Of a stretch of DNA of 64,000 bases, positions 50,857-62,200 are shown piece by piece; position 1 is the stretch's first letter; each line of letters starts with the position of its first letter. The notes beneath the pieces are model-generated. The model saw nothing but the letters and a program-made list of their open reading frames with translations, did no database searches and was not told where the DNA came from. The position numbers and the translations under genes are program-made. This DNA comes from Arenibacter hampyeongensis (GTDB lineage: Bacteria; Bacteroidota; Bacteroidia; Flavobacteriales; Flavobacteriaceae), in contig NZ_PIOB01000011.1 of the NCBI RefSeq assembly GCF_002909255.1, positions 62,001 through 126,000 on the forward strand, in the 5' to 3' direction.

Positions 50857-52044
50857 ATGGCAAAGGCAACATTTGATCGTTCCAAACCGCATTTAAATAT
50901 AGGTACTATTGGACACGTGGATCACGGTAAAACTACATTGACTGCTGCGATTACTACGGTATTGGCAAACGCAGGACTTTCTGAAATGAGAAGTTTCGAT
51001 TCTATCGATAACGCTCCTGAGGAAAAGGAAAGAGGTATTACTATTAATACTTCACACGTAGAATATTCTACCGCGAACCGTCACTATGCTCACGTAGATT
51101 GTCCAGGTCACGCGGATTACGTTAAGAACATGGTTACTGGTGCTGCTCAAATGGACGGTGCTATATTGGTTGTTGCTGCTACTGATGGTCCTATGCCACA
51201 GACTCGTGAGCACATCCTTTTAGGACGTCAGGTAGGTATTCCAAGAATCGTTGTTTTCTTGAACAAGGTTGACATGGTTGATGATGAGGAGCTTTTGGAA
51301 TTGGTTGAAATGGAAGTTAGGGAATTACTTTCTTTCTATGAGTATGATGGTGACAATGGTCCTGTTATCTCTGGTTCAGCTTTGGGAGCACTTAACGGTG
51401 AGCAAAAATGGGTTGATACAGTTATGTCTTTGATGGAAGCTGTTGATAGCTGGATCGAATTGCCGACTAGGGATGTTGATAAGCCTTTCTTGATGCCGGT
51501 AGAAGATGTATTTACTATTACAGGTCGTGGTACTGTTGCTACTGGTCGTATCGAGACTGGAGTTGCAAACACAGGAGATCCAGTTGAGATCATCGGTATG
51601 GGAGCTGAGAAATTGAACTCTACTATTACTGGGGTTGAAATGTTCCGTAAAATATTGGATAGAGGTGAAGCTGGTGATAACGTTGGTATCCTTTTGAGAG
51701 GTATTGAAAAATCTCAAATTAAAAGAGGGATGGTAATCTGTAAGCCAGGTTCGGTTAAGCCACATGCTAAATTTGAAGCTGAGGTTTATATCCTTAAAAA
51801 AGAAGAAGGTGGACGTCACACTCCATTCCATAATAACTATCGTCCTCAGTTCTATGTAAGAACTACCGATGTTACTGGTACTATTAATCTTCCTAGTGGA
51901 GTTGAAATGGTTATGCCTGGTGATAACCTTACCATTATTGTTGATTTATTGTCTCCAATTGCACTTAGTGATGGTTTGCGTTTTGCAATCCGTGAAGGTG
52001 GTAGAACAGTTGGTGCTGGTCAGGTTACCAAGATATTAGATTAA
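50857..52044 (+). CDS. tuf: Elongation factor Tu
   Basis: A 395-residue GTPase that brings aminoacyl-tRNA to the ribosome. G1 is GHVDHGKT (about 19-26), G2 is in [13 protein letters not shown]3 is [12 protein letters not shown], and G4 is NKVDMVDD. Domains 2 and 3 follow with the usual strands, such as [12 protein letters not shown]. The tRNA-Thr-Tyr-Gly-Thr-tuf order is like the thrU-tyrU-glyT-thrT-tufB cluster of E. coli. Codon use is strongly biased, fitting high expression. Confidence 0.98.
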   Translation: MAKATFDRSKPHLNIGTIGHVDHGKTTLTAAITTVLANAGLSEMRSFDSIDNAPEEKERGITINTSHVEYSTANRHYAHVDCPGHADYVKNMVTGAAQMDGAILVVAATDGPMPQTREHILLGRQVGIPRIVVFLNKVDMVDDEELLELVEMEVRELLSFYEYDGDNGPVISGSALGALNGEQKWVDTVMSLMEAVDSWIELPTRDVDKPFLMPVEDVFTITGRGTVATGRIETGVANTGDPVEIIGMGAEKLNSTITGVEMFRKILDRGEAGDNVGILLRGIEKSQIKRGMVICKPGSVKPHAKFEAEVYILKKEEGGRHTPFHNNYRPQFYVRTTDVTGTINLPSGVEMVMPGDNLTIIVDLLSPIALSDGLRFAIREGGRTVGAGQVTKILD

Positions 52045-52062
52045 TATTTTAGTATAGTATTG

Positions 52063-52157
52063 TTTACATTGAGGGTGTCTTGCTAAAGCGGGATACCTTT
52101 CAATGTAAATATAAACGGGTGTTGCTAGCCCAGATAGTTATCTGGAAGTATAGCAAC
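52063..52157 (+). promoter_or_regulatory. Two structured hairpins between tuf and tRNA-Trp
   Basis: The first hairpin (52063-52109) has a perfect 10-base outer stem TTTACATTGA/TCAATGTAAA with an inner 6-base stem. The second (52121-52157) pairs GTTGCTA with TAGCAAC outside CCAGATA-GT-TATCTGG. Neither has a T-run, so they look like RNA-processing or stability elements that separate tuf mRNA from tRNA-Trp and not like terminators. Confidence 0.55.
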
Positions 52158-52161
52158 AAAT

Positions 52162-52234
52162 ACGGGTGTAGCTCAGTTGGTAGAGCACTGGTCTCCAAAA
52201 CCAGGTGTCGGGAGTTCGAGCCTCTCCGCCCGTG
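52162..52234 (+). tRNA. tRNA-Trp (CCA)
   Basis: A 73-base cloverleaf: acceptor ACGGGTG pairs with CGCCCGT, anticodon stem CTGGT/ACCAG with loop CTCCAAA and anticodon CCA, discriminator G. It lies between tuf and secE, as in many bacteria. Confidence 0.95.
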
Positions 52235-52327
52235 CATAATAAAATGAGTTCTTTTCTGATTGGGTTGATGTCGTCAGTGAATTTTTAAGGCCTTGTTTTA
52301 TAGTTAAGAAAATAAATATTTCGCAGC

Positions 52328-52516
52328 ATGTTTACATATATAAAGGAATCTATAGACGAACTTAGGAATAACGTTACCTTACCTACAAGAGCGGAGTCAT
52401 CCAACTTGATGGTTATCGTAGCAGTGTTTTCTATAATTTTTGCGCTTGCGACTTGGGGTGTTGATAGTTTGTTTGGTAAGTTGATACAACTGTATTTCAA
52501 TAACATAATCAATTAA
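52328..52516 (+). CDS. secE: Preprotein translocase subunit SecE
   Basis: A 62-residue minimal SecE: an amphipathic N-terminal helix (YIKESIDELRNNVTLPTRAESS) and one membrane helix (about 34-54). The NVTLPTRAE segment is the conserved cytosolic motif (usually VTWPT). It stabilises SecY in the translocon. It is followed after 10 bases by nusG, as usual. Confidence 0.92.
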   Translation: MFTYIKESIDELRNNVTLPTRAESSNLMVIVAVFSIIFALATWGVDSLFGKLIQLYFNNIIN

Positions 52517-52526
52517 GAAGCACTGT

Positions 52527-53078
52527 ATGTCAGAAGTATTGGATAAGAAATGGTATGTTGTAAGAGCTGTAAGTGGTCAGGAAAACAAAATAAAGGGCTA
52601 TATAGAGGCTGAAATTGCTAGGCTTGGTTTTGAAGACTATTTGGAGGAAGTTCTTGTTCCAACGGAAAAAGTGGTTCAAATTAGGAACGGAAAGAAAATA
52701 AATAAGGAACGCGTTTATTTTCCTGGATATATAATGATAAAAGCTAACCTTGGAGGGGAGATGATTCATATTATCCGTTCAATTACGAACGTAATTGGAT
52801 TTTTAGGCGAGACCAAAGGCGGGGATCCCGTTCCTTTGAGAAAGTCTGAAGTAAATAGAATGCTTGGGAAAGTGGATGAATTGGCTGTTAAGACCGATAG
52901 TGTTGCCATACCTTTTGTGTTTGGTGAAACTGTGAAGGTTATTGATGGGCCATTTAACGGTTTTAACGGGACTGTTGAGAAAATTAATGAAGAAAAACGC
53001 AAACTGGAGGTAATGGTGAAAATCTTTGGAAGAAAGACACCATTGGAACTCAGTTATATGCAAGTAGAAAAAGTATAA
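52527..53078 (+). CDS. nusG: Transcription termination/antitermination protein NusG
   Basis: A 183-residue NusG. The NGN domain (about 9-115; KKWYVVRAVSGQENKIKGYIE, VYFPGYIMIKANL) binds RNA polymerase, and the C-terminal KOW domain (about 130-183; GETVKVIDGPFNGFNGTVEKI) links to Rho or ribosomal protein S10. Length and order (secE-nusG-rplK) are standard. Confidence 0.96.
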   Translation: MSEVLDKKWYVVRAVSGQENKIKGYIEAEIARLGFEDYLEEVLVPTEKVVQIRNGKKINKERVYFPGYIMIKANLGGEMIHIIRSITNVIGFLGETKGGDPVPLRKSEVNRMLGKVDELAVKTDSVAIPFVFGETVKVIDGPFNGFNGTVEKINEEKRKLEVMVKIFGRKTPLELSYMQVEKV

Positions 53079-53102
53079 TAAGAACTGTTACATAGTTAAA
53101 AG

Positions 53103-53130
53103 AAGTGTTGCTTCCAAATTAACACTTTTT
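53103..53130 (+). terminator. Weak hairpin in the rplK leader
   Basis: AAGTGTT and AACACTT pair around an 11-base loop and are followed by TTT, between nusG and rplK. It could be a partial attenuator ahead of the rplK-rplA genes; the stem is AT-rich and short. Confidence 0.4.
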
Positions 53131-53147
53131 AAATTTAATTTTAAACA

Positions 53148-53585
53148 ATGGCAAAAGAAGTAAGTAAAGTAGTTAAACTACAAGTTAGGGGAGGTGCAGC
53201 GAATCCGTCGCCACCGGTTGGACCCGCTTTAGGTGCTGCCGGGGTCAACATTATGGAATTCTGTAAGCAATTCAATGCGCGTACACAGGATAAACCAGGC
53301 AAAGTATTGCCAGTTGCGATCACGGTTTATAAAGACAAGTCGTTCGACTTCGTTGTAAAGACACCGCCGGCGGCAGTTCAATTAATGGAAGCGGCTAAGA
53401 TTAAAAAAGGATCTGGCGAGCCTAACAGAAACAAGGTAGCAAGTGTATCTTGGGATCAGGTTAAGTTGATCGCTGAGGACAAAATGGTAGATCTAAATGC
53501 CTTTACGGTAGAATCCGCAATGAGTATGGTTGCTGGTACAGCTAGATCTATGGGTTTAAAAGTTTCAGGCAATAGACCTTTTTAA
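53148..53585 (+). CDS. rplK: 50S ribosomal protein L11
   Basis: A 145-residue L11 of the GTPase-associated centre. Visible features are [33 protein letters not shown] (about 9-41, the N-terminal domain with the proline-rich switch) and the rRNA-binding C-terminal domain ending [14 protein letters not shown]. It is the first gene of the rplKAJL-rpoBC block. Confidence 0.97.
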   Translation: MAKEVSKVVKLQVRGGAANPSPPVGPALGAAGVNIMEFCKQFNARTQDKPGKVLPVAITVYKDKSFDFVVKTPPAAVQLMEAAKIKKGSGEPNRNKVASVSWDQVKLIAEDKMVDLNAFTVESAMSMVAGTARSMGLKVSGNRPF

Positions 53586-53605
53586 AATCTTAAAAGCAAT
53601 TTAGA

Positions 53606-54295
53606 ATGGCAAAATTAACAAAGAAGCAAAAAGAAGCCCACAGCAAAATAGATAAGAACAAACTCTATTCTGTTGAAGAGGCATCTGCTTTAGTAAAAGA
53701 AATAACCAATACAAAATTCGATGCATCTGTTGAATTGGCGGTACGTTTGGGTGTTGATCCAAGAAAAGCCAACCAAATGGTTCGTGGTGTTGTTACACTT
53801 CCCCACGGTACTGGTAAAGATGTTAAGGTTTTGGCTTTGGTAACACCGGACAAAGAGGCAGAGGCTAAAGAAGCTGGAGCTGATTTCGTAGGATTGGACG
53901 AATATTTGGAGAAAATTAAAAACGGTTGGACCGATGTTGATGTTATCATCACAATGCCAAGTGTTATGGGTAAGCTAGGTCCTTTAGGTAGGGTCTTGGG
54001 GCCAAGAGGTCTTATGCCGAACCCAAAAACAGGTACGGTTACTATGGATGTTGCCAAAGCGGTTTCAGAAGTAAAAGCTGGTAAAATAGATTTTAAAGTA
54101 GATAAAACAGGAATTGTGCATGCTGCAATCGGGAAAGTTTCTTTCTCAGCTGATAAAATTGCGGATAATGCCAATGAACTTTTGGATACTTTGATGAAAA
54201 TGAAACCAACTGCAGCTAAAGGAATATATGTAAAAACTATTTACATGTCCAGTACAATGAGTCCAAGTGTTGCATTAGATCCAAAAGTAGTTTAA
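53606..54295 (+). CDS. rplA: 50S ribosomal protein L1
   Basis: A 229-residue L1 of the ribosomal L1 stalk. Visible features are [33 protein letters not shown] (about 33-66), [26 protein letters not shown] (about 120-145) and the final [21 protein letters not shown]. In other bacteria L1 also represses translation of its own operon; no clear L1-type binding hairpin is visible here beyond a weak stem before rplK. Confidence 0.97.
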   Translation: MAKLTKKQKEAHSKIDKNKLYSVEEASALVKEITNTKFDASVELAVRLGVDPRKANQMVRGVVTLPHGTGKDVKVLALVTPDKEAEAKEAGADFVGLDEYLEKIKNGWTDVDVIITMPSVMGKLGPLGRVLGPRGLMPNPKTGTVTMDVAKAVSEVKAGKIDFKVDKTGIVHAAIGKVSFSADKIADNANELLDTLMKMKPTAAKGIYVKTIYMSSTMSPSVALDPKVV

Positions 54296-54317
54296 CTGGT
54301 AGTTCAAAATTTTTATT

Positions 54318-54833
54318 ATGACAAGAGAAGAGAAATTAAATGTTATACAAGATTTAACTGCACAGTTAGGGGATAGCTCAACTATATATTTAGCGGACAT
54401 TTCCGGATTAAATGCTGAAACAACTTCGGCTTTAAGAAGGGCTTGTTACAAGGCTGATATAAAACTTGCTGTAGTTAAAAATACCTTGCTTGCAAAAGCA
54501 ATGGAGGCTTCGGATAAAGATTTCGGTGAACTTCCTACTGTATTGAAGGGGAATACCTCTTTAATGTTTTCGGATACCGGAAATGCACCTGCAAAGCTTA
54601 TCAAGACTTTTAGAAAGAAGTCTAACAAGCCTTTGTTGAAAGGAGCATATATTGCCGAAGCAATTTATGTTGGTGATGATCAATTGGATGCTTTAGAAAG
54701 CATTAAGTCTAAAGATGAAATGGTTGGAGAAATTATTGGATTGTTACAATCCCCAGCTAAAAATGTTATTTCTGGACTTAAATCTGGTGGTGGAAAACTT
54801 GCCGGAATCCTTAAGACATTATCAGAAAGATAA
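54318..54833 (+). CDS. rplJ: 50S ribosomal protein L10
   Basis: A 171-residue L10, the base of the L7/L12 stalk. The N-terminal 23S-binding domain (TREEKLNVIQDLTAQLGDSSTIYLADISGL) and the C-terminal helix that binds L7/L12 dimers are present. The leader before it is only 22 bases, far too short for the long L10-binding structure of E. coli, so any autoregulation must use another site. Confidence 0.95.
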   Translation: MTREEKLNVIQDLTAQLGDSSTIYLADISGLNAETTSALRRACYKADIKLAVVKNTLLAKAMEASDKDFGELPTVLKGNTSLMFSDTGNAPAKLIKTFRKKSNKPLLKGAYIAEAIYVGDDQLDALESIKSKDEMVGEIIGLLQSPAKNVISGLKSGGGKLAGILKTLSER

Positions 54834-54886
54834 TACGTACGCACTAAAAACAATTATATTTTAAAATTTTATTAAACGATAGAAAA

Positions 54887-55267
54887 ATGGCAGATTTAAA
54901 AGATTTCGCAGAACAATTGGTTAACCTTACAGTAAAGGAAGTAAATGAGTTGGCTAATATATTAAAAGATGAATACGGTATAGAGCCTGCAGCTGCTGCA
55001 GTTGCTGTTGCTGCTGGTGGCGGTGCTGCCGACGGTGGTGAGGCTGCTGAAGCTCAAACTGAGTTTGATGTTATATTGAAAGCAGCTGGTGCTTCTAAAT
55101 TAGCTGTAGTTAAATTGGTTAAGGAATTAACTGGTTTAGGATTGAAAGATGCTAAGGATATCGTTGATAGCGCACCAAAAGCCGTTAAGGAAGGTGTTTC
55201 TAAAGACGAAGCTGAGGGAATTAAAAAATCTTTGGAAGAAGCAGGAGCGGAAGTTGAGCTTAAATAA
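54887..55267 (+). CDS. rplL: 50S ribosomal protein L7/L12
   Basis: A 126-residue stalk protein. The N-terminal dimerisation helix ([30 protein letters not shown]), an Ala/Gly-rich hinge (about 37-56), and the factor-binding C-terminal domain ([35 protein letters not shown]) are all clear. A hairpin before rpoB probably reduces readthrough to the polymerase genes. Confidence 0.97.
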   Translation: MADLKDFAEQLVNLTVKEVNELANILKDEYGIEPAAAAVAVAAGGGAADGGEAAEAQTEFDVILKAAGASKLAVVKLVKELTGLGLKDAKDIVDSAPKAVKEGVSKDEAEGIKKSLEEAGAEVELK

Positions 55268-55292
55268 TAGTAACAACAACCATTATTATTTT

Positions 55293-55336
55293 GGTTTAGG
55301 TCTTTCCGCTTTTTGTGGCTAGACCTAAGCCTTTTT
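55293..55336 (+). terminator. Hairpin attenuator between rplL and rpoB
   Basis: GGTTTAGGTCT and AGACCTAAGCC form an 11-base stem with one G-T pair, followed by TTTTTA. It lies 26 bases after the rplL stop. In E. coli a similar attenuator lowers rpoBC expression relative to ribosomal genes, so partial termination is the likely role. Confidence 0.65.
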
Positions 55337-55403
55337 ATACATACTGTGTATAATGTAGTACACTACCCAATTAAAATATTCACGTTCAAAATTTTGTCCA
55401 TAG

Positions 55404-58400
55404 ATGTTCACAAATCAGACTGAAAGAATAAGTTTCGCATCCGCTAAGAACACTCCGAACTATCCGGATTTCTTGGACATTCAGATTAAATCATTTCAAG
55501 ATTTTTTTCAACTTGAAACTAAATCTGACGAAAGGGGCAATGAGGGGTTGTACAACACCTTCATGGAAAACTTTCCAATTACAGACACAAGGAACCAGTT
55601 CGTATTAGAATTTTTAGATTATTTCATTGATCCACCGAGATATTCCATCCAAGAATGTATAGAGCGTGGACTTACTTATAGTGTTCCATTAAAAGCAAGA
55701 TTAAAATTATATTGTACAGATCCCGAGCATGAGGATTTCGAGACTATTGTACAGGATGTGTACCTAGGAACTATTCCTTACATGACTCCTAGTGGTACCT
55801 TCGTAATCAATGGAGCGGAACGTGTTGTTGTTTCTCAGTTGCACCGTTCTCCAGGGGTTTTCTTTGGTCAATCTTTCCATGCTAACGGAACTAAGTTGTA
55901 TTCTGCTAGGGTTATTCCTTTTAAAGGATCCTGGATAGAATTTGCAACAGATATCAATGGTGTTATGTACGCTTATATTGATAGAAAGAAAAAACTACCG
56001 GTAACTACCCTATTCAGGGCCATTGGCTTTGAAAGGGATAAGGATATTTTGGAGATATTTGACCTTTCTGAAGAGGTTAAGGTTTCCAATGCCGGCTTGA
56101 AAAAAGTCTTGGGTCGTAAATTGGCGGCCAGAGTATTGAACACATGGCACGAGGATTTTGTGGATGAGGATACTGGCGAAGTGGTATCTATTGAAAGAAA
56201 TGAGATTATCCTTGACCGTGATACTATTTTAGAAAAGGATCATATAAATGAGATACTGGAAGCTGATGTGAAAACTATTCTTTTGCACAAAGAGAATAAT
56301 GCACAGAGCGATTATGCCATTATCCATAACACCCTTCAAAAGGATCCAACAAACTCTGAAAAAGAGGCTGTTGAACATATTTATCGTCAATTGCGTAATG
56401 CGGAACCGCCAGATGAGGAAACTGCTCGTGGTATTATAGATAAATTGTTCTTCTCCGATCAGCGTTATAATCTTGGTGAGGTCGGGCGTTACAGAATGAA
56501 CAAAAAATTGGGATTGGATATTGGAATGGACAAGCAGGTCTTGACCAAGGAAGATATCATTACCATCATAAAATATTTGATCGAGTTGATTAACTCCAAA
56601 GCTGAGATCGATGATATTGATCACCTTTCCAACCGTAGGGTTAGGACTGTTGGTGAGCAATTATCCCAGCAATTTGGTGTTGGTTTGGCACGTATGGCCA
56701 GAACAATTCGTGAGCGTATGAACGTACGTGATAATGAGGTGTTTACCCCGATCGATTTGATCAATGCCAAGACCTTGTCTTCGGTAATCAATTCGTTCTT
56801 TGGTACCAACCAGTTATCACAGTTTATGGATCAAACAAATCCATTGGCAGAAATTACGCACAAGAGAAGATTATCTGCATTGGGACCAGGTGGACTTTCT
56901 AGGGAAAGAGCTGGTTTTGAGGTACGTGATGTTCACTATACCCACTACGGAAGACTTTGTCCTATTGAAACTCCTGAAGGACCAAACATTGGATTAATAT
57001 CTTCACTTTCGGTATTTGCCAAGGTTAACCCTATGGGCTTCTTGGAAACACCATATCGCAAAGTAGAAAACGGTACTGTAAATATTAATGATTTTACTTA
57101 CCTAAGTGCAGAGGAGGAAGAAGGAATGAAAATTGCCCAGGCAAACATTCCTATGGATGAAAAAGGCAAAATTACATCGGAAAAAGTTATTGCAAGGGAA
57201 GAAGGGGATTTCCCAGTAGTAGACCCTGCAGAAATTCAATATACCGATGTTGCACCCAACCAAATCGCTTCTATATCAGCATCTTTAATTCCATTTTTGG
57301 AACATGATGATGCCAACAGGGCATTGATGGGGTCTAACATGATGCGTCAGGCCGTTCCTTTATTGAAACCAGAATCTCCTATTGTAGGTACAGGTTTGGA
57401 GCGTCAGGTAGCATCCGATTCAAGAGTATTGATCAATGCAGAGGGTGATGGGGTTATAGAGTATGTTGATTCACAAAAAATCACCATAAAATACGACCGT
57501 ACCGAAGAGCAGAGATTGGTAAGCTTCGAAGAAGATTCCAAGACTTATGAATTGGTTAAGTTTAGAAAAACAAACCAAGGAACCAGTATCAACCTTAAGC
57601 CTATTGTTAAAAAAGGGTACAAGGTTAAAAAAGGACAGGTTCTTTGTGAGGGCTATGCAACTGAAAGTGGCGAATTGGCCCTTGGTAGAAACTTGGTAGT
57701 GGCATTTATGCCATGGAAAGGTTATAACTTTGAGGATGCAATCGTAATTTCTGAAAAAGTGGTTCGTGAGGACATTTTCACCTCCATTCACGTTGATGAA
57801 TACGCTTTGGAGGTAAGGGATACCAAATTGGGTGCTGAAGAGTTGACCAATGATATTCCCAACGTTTCTGAGGAAGCTACTAAGGATCTGGATGAATACG
57901 GAATGATCCGTATTGGTGCTGAAGTGAAGCCTGGAGATATATTGATTGGTAAGATTACTCCAAAAGGAGAATCAGATCCAACTCCGGAAGAGAAATTATT
58001 GAGAGCCATTTTTGGAGACAAAGCTGGTGATGTAAAAGATGCTTCCTTAAAAGCTTCTCCTTCATTGAGAGGAGTGGTTATTGAAAAGAAATTGTTTTCC
58101 AGATCTGTTAAAGATAAGCGTAAGCGTTCCGAAGACAAGGAAGATCTTGCTAAATTGGAGTTGGAATACGAAGTGAAATTTGAACAGTTGAAAGATGTAT
58201 TGGTTGAAAAGCTATTTACATTGGTCAACGGTAAAACTTCACAGGGTGTATTAAATGACCTTGGGGAAGAAGTACTTCCTAAAGGAAAGAAGTATACCAT
58301 GAAAATGTTGAACGCTGTTGATGATTTCGCCCATTTGGTTGGTGGAACTTGGACTACGGACAAGGAAAGCAATACCTTGGTAACAGACCTTTTACATAAC

Positions 58401-59213
58401 TACAAGATTAAGTTGAACGATCTTCAAGGTAACCTTAGAAGAGATAAGTTTACTATTTCTGTAGGAGATGAATTACCAGCGGGAATTATGAAATTGGCCA
58501 AAGTTTATATCGCCAAAAAACGTAAACTTAAGGTTGGTGATAAAATGGCGGGTCGTCACGGAAACAAGGGTATCGTTTCCAGAATTGTGCGTCATGAGGA
58601 CATGCCGTTCCTTGAGGATGGAACACCTGTGGATATTGTATTGAATCCACTTGGGGTACCTTCACGTATGAACATTGGACAGATATATGAAACTGTTTTA
58701 GGATGGGCCGGGTTAAAATTAGGGAAGAAATATGCTACCCCAATTTTTGATGGTGCTACCTTGGATCAAATCAATGCCTATACCGATGAAGCTGGAATTC
58801 CAAGATTTGGACATACCTATCTTTATGATGGAGGTACAGGTCAGCGCTTTGATCAACCAGCTACGGTTGGGGTTATCTATATGTTGAAATTAGGACATAT
58901 GGTAGATGATAAGATGCACGCTCGTTCAATTGGACCGTACTCACTTATTACACAACAACCATTGGGTGGTAAAGCACAATTTGGTGGACAGCGTTTTGGA
59001 GAGATGGAAGTTTGGGCCCTTGAAGCATATGGCGCCTCGGCTACACTACGTGAGATATTGACCGTTAAGTCGGATGATGTTATTGGTAGGGCCAAGACGT
59101 ACGAGGCGATCGTAAAAGGAGAGACCATGCCAGAACCTGGCTTGCCAGAATCTTTCAACGTATTAATGCACGAACTTAAGGGATTAGGTTTGGATATTAG
59201 ATTGGAAGAATAA
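55404..59213 (+). CDS. rpoB: RNA polymerase beta subunit
   Basis: A 1269-residue beta subunit of RNA polymerase. Visible landmarks include the rifampicin region [34 protein letters not shown] (about 468-501), [25 protein letters not shown], the catalytic-face [13 protein letters not shown], and the C-terminal clamp segment [16 protein letters not shown] with [23 protein letters not shown]. The rifampicin region reads DQTN and HKRRLS without obvious resistance substitutions. It starts 136 bases after rplL. Confidence 0.98.
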   Translation: MFTNQTERISFASAKNTPNYPDFLDIQIKSFQDFFQLETKSDERGNEGLYNTFMENFPITDTRNQFVLEFLDYFIDPPRYSIQECIERGLTYSVPLKARLKLYCTDPEHEDFETIVQDVYLGTIPYMTPSGTFVINGAERVVVSQLHRSPGVFFGQSFHANGTKLYSARVIPFKGSWIEFATDINGVMYAYIDRKKKLPVTTLFRAIGFERDKDILEIFDLSEEVKVSNAGLKKVLGRKLAARVLNTWHEDFVDEDTGEVVSIERNEIILDRDTILEKDHINEILEADVKTILLHKENNAQSDYAIIHNTLQKDPTNSEKEAVEHIYRQLRNAEPPDEETARGIIDKLFFSDQRYNLGEVGRYRMNKKLGLDIGMDKQVLTKEDIITIIKYLIELINSKAEIDDIDHLSNRRVRTVGEQLSQQFGVGLARMARTIRERMNVRDNEVFTPIDLINAKTLSSVINSFFGTNQLSQFMDQTNPLAEITHKRRLSALGPGGLSRERAGFEVRDVHYTHYGRLCPIETPEGPNIGLISSLSVFAKVNPMGFLETPYRKVENGTVNINDFTYLSAEEEEGMKIAQANIPMDEKGKITSEKVIAREEGDFPVVDPAEIQYTDVAPNQIASISASLIPFLEHDDANRALMGSNMMRQAVPLLKPESPIVGTGLERQVASDSRVLINAEGDGVIEYVDSQKITIKYDRTEEQRLVSFEEDSKTYELVKFRKTNQGTSINLKPIVKKGYKVKKGQVLCEGYATESGELALGRNLVVAFMPWKGYNFEDAIVISEKVVREDIFTSIHVDEYALEVRDTKLGAEELTNDIPNVSEEATKDLDEYGMIRIGAEVKPGDILIGKITPKGESDPTPEEKLLRAIFGDKAGDVKDASLKASPSLRGVVIEKKLFSRSVKDKRKRSEDKEDLAKLELEYEVKFEQLKDVLVEKLFTLVNGKTSQGVLNDLGEEVLPKGKKYTMKMLNAVDDFAHLVGGTWTTDKESNTLVTDLLHNYKIKLNDLQGNLRRDKFTISVGDELPAGIMKLAKVYIAKKRKLKVGDKMAGRHGNKGIVSRIVRHEDMPFLEDGTPVDIVLNPLGVPSRMNIGQIYETVLGWAGLKLGKKYATPIFDGATLDQINAYTDEAGIPRFGHTYLYDGGTGQRFDQPATVGVIYMLKLGHMVDDKMHARSIGPYSLITQQPLGGKAQFGGQRFGEMEVWALEAYGASATLREILTVKSDDVIGRAKTYEAIVKGETMPEPGLPESFNVLMHELKGLGLDIRLEE

Positions 59214-59275
59214 CAAGGATAGGTTTTGAACACTATTCCTAATAACAAGAATTAAATTAGTATCAGATTATAGTT

Positions 59276-62200
59276 ATGGCTAGACTAAAAGATAATAATA
59301 CCATTAAAAGGTTCGATAAAATTTCAATCGGTTTGGCATCTCCAGAAGCTATTTTGGCAGAGTCAAGAGGTGAGGTTTTGAAACCTGAAACTATTAACTA
59401 TAGAACGCACAAGCCTGAGCGGGACGGTCTATTCTGTGAGCGTATTTTTGGTCCTGTAAAGGATTATGAATGTGCCTGTGGAAAATACAAAAGAATCCGT
59501 TACCGTGGTATTGTTTGTGATCGTTGCGGGGTAGAAGTTACAGAGAAAAAGGTACGTAGAGATAGGGTAGGACACATTAATTTGGTAGTTCCTGTTGCCC
59601 ATATCTGGTATTTCCGTTCCCTGCCCAATAAAATTGGTTACCTTCTAGGTTTACCTTCCAAGAAATTGGATATGATAATTTACTACGAGCGTTATGTAGT
59701 AATTCAGCCAGGTATTGCCAAAGGACCGGACGGTGAGGAAATTCAAAAAATGGATTTCTTGAGCGAAGAGGAGTATTTAAATATATTGGAATCCATTCCA
59801 CAGGAAAATCAATATTTGGAAGATTCCGATCCCAACAAGTTTATCGCTAAAATGGGAGCGGAATGTCTTATTGATCTTTTGGCCAGAATAGACTTGAGCC
59901 AATTGTCGTATGAATTAAGACATAAAGCCAATACGGAAACTTCCAAACAACGTAAAACCGAGGCCTTGAAAAGACTTCAAGTTGTTGAGGCATTAAGGGA
60001 ATCCCAGGAAAATAGGGAAAACAGGCCAGACTGGATGATTATGAAGGTAATCCCGGTTATTCCACCGGAATTACGTCCGTTAGTACCATTGGATGGAGGT
60101 CGTTTTGCAACCTCGGATTTGAATGACCTTTACAGAAGGGTTATCATTAGAAACAACCGTCTTAAAAGATTGGTAGAGATCAAGGCACCTGAAGTAATTC
60201 TTAGAAATGAGAAACGTATGCTTCAGGAGGCGGTAGATTCCTTATTCGATAACACTCGTAAGGCATCTGCGGTTAAAACTGAATCCAATAGACCATTAAA
60301 ATCACTTTCAGATTCATTAAAAGGAAAGCAAGGGCGTTTCCGTCAAAACCTTTTGGGTAAACGTGTGGATTATTCCGCTCGTTCGGTTATCGTTGTTGGA
60401 CCTGAAATGAAATTGTTCGAATGTGGTCTGCCTAAAGATATGGCTGCTGAACTTTACAAACCTTTTGTTATCCGTAAGTTGATAGAAAGAGGTATTGTAA
60501 AAACCGTTAAATCGGCCAAGAAAATAATAGACAAGAAAGAGCCAGTTGTCTGGGATATTCTAGAAAATGTATTAAAAGGTCACCCTGTAATGTTGAACAG
60601 GGCCCCTACATTGCACAGATTGGGTATCCAAGCGTTCCAGCCAAAACTTATTGAAGGAAAAGCCATTAGGTTACATCCATTGGTATGTACTGCATTTAAT
60701 GCGGATTTTGACGGGGATCAAATGGCAGTCCATTTACCATTGGGGCCAGAGGCTATTTTGGAATGCCAATTGTTAATGTTGGCTTCGCATAATATTCTGA
60801 ACCCTGCAAACGGTTCTCCTATCACTGTACCATCTCAGGATATGGTTTTGGGTCTATATTATATGACCAAAGAAAGAAAATCTACTCCAGAGGTAGCTGT
60901 AAAAGGTGAAGGATTAACATTCTACTCCTATGAAGAGGTGGTTATCGCCTTTAACGAAGGTAGATTGGATCTTAACGCAGGTATTAAGGTACGTGCCAAA
61001 GATTTTAATGAAGCTGGGGAATTGGTTAATCAAATTATACCAACTACAGTTGGTAGGGTTTTGTTCAATATGGTAGTTCCTGAAGAAGCAGGATATATCA
61101 ATGAGGTATTGAACAAGAAATCGTTAAGGGATATTATCGGTAATATTTTAAGAGTTACCGATGTACCTACAACTGCTGATTTCTTGGACAAGATAAAAAC
61201 TATGGGTTATGAATTCGCCTTCAAAGGTGGTTTGTCCTTTAGTTTGGGGGATATTATCATTCCACCAGAAAAACAATCCATGATTGATGAAGCCAATGTT
61301 CAAGTAGATGGTATTATGGCCAACTATAACATGGGACTTATCACCAATAACGAACGTTACAATCAGGTAATTGACGTTTGGACCTCAACCAATGCCATGT
61401 TGACGGAATTGGCTATGAAACGTATTCGTGAAGATCAGCAAGGGTTCAACTCTGTGTACATGATGTTGGATTCTGGTGCAAGGGGCTCCAAGGAGCAGAT
61501 TCGCCAGTTGACCGGTATGCGTGGATTAATGGCAAAACCAAAGAAATCTACAGCTGGTGGTGGGGAAATTATTGAAAACCCTATTTTATCCAACTTTAAG
61601 GAGGGTCTATCCATTTTGGAATACTTTATTTCTACTCACGGTGCGCGTAAAGGTCTTGCGGATACGGCGTTGAAAACGGCGGATGCGGGTTACTTGACAC
61701 GTCGTCTAGTGGATGTTTCACAGGATGTTATCATCAATATTGAAGATTGTGAAACGCTAAGAGGTGTTCGGGTAGAGGCTCTTAAGAAAAATGAAGAGAT
61801 TGTTGAGACTTTAGGGGAGCGTATCCTTGGAAGGGTTTCCTTACATGATGTTTACGATCCTATTTCCGAAGAATTGCTTTTAAGGGCAGGTCAAGAAATT
61901 ATGGAGTCCGATGTTAAGAATATTGAGGCATCTCCTGTTGAAAAAGTAGAGGTTCGTTCAGCCCTTACCTGCGAAGCCCAGAAGGGTATTTGTGGTAAGT
62001 GTTATGGAAGAAACTTGTCTACCAATAAAATGGTACAACGAGGTGAGGCTGTTGGTGTTGTTGCTGCACAATCGATCGGAGAACCAGGAACACAGTTAAC
62101 CTTGCGTACTTTCCACGTGGGAGGTATTGCCGGTAACATTTCCGAAGAAAATAAATTGGAAGCCAAATTTGGCGGAATTGCAGAAATTGAGGATTTAAGA

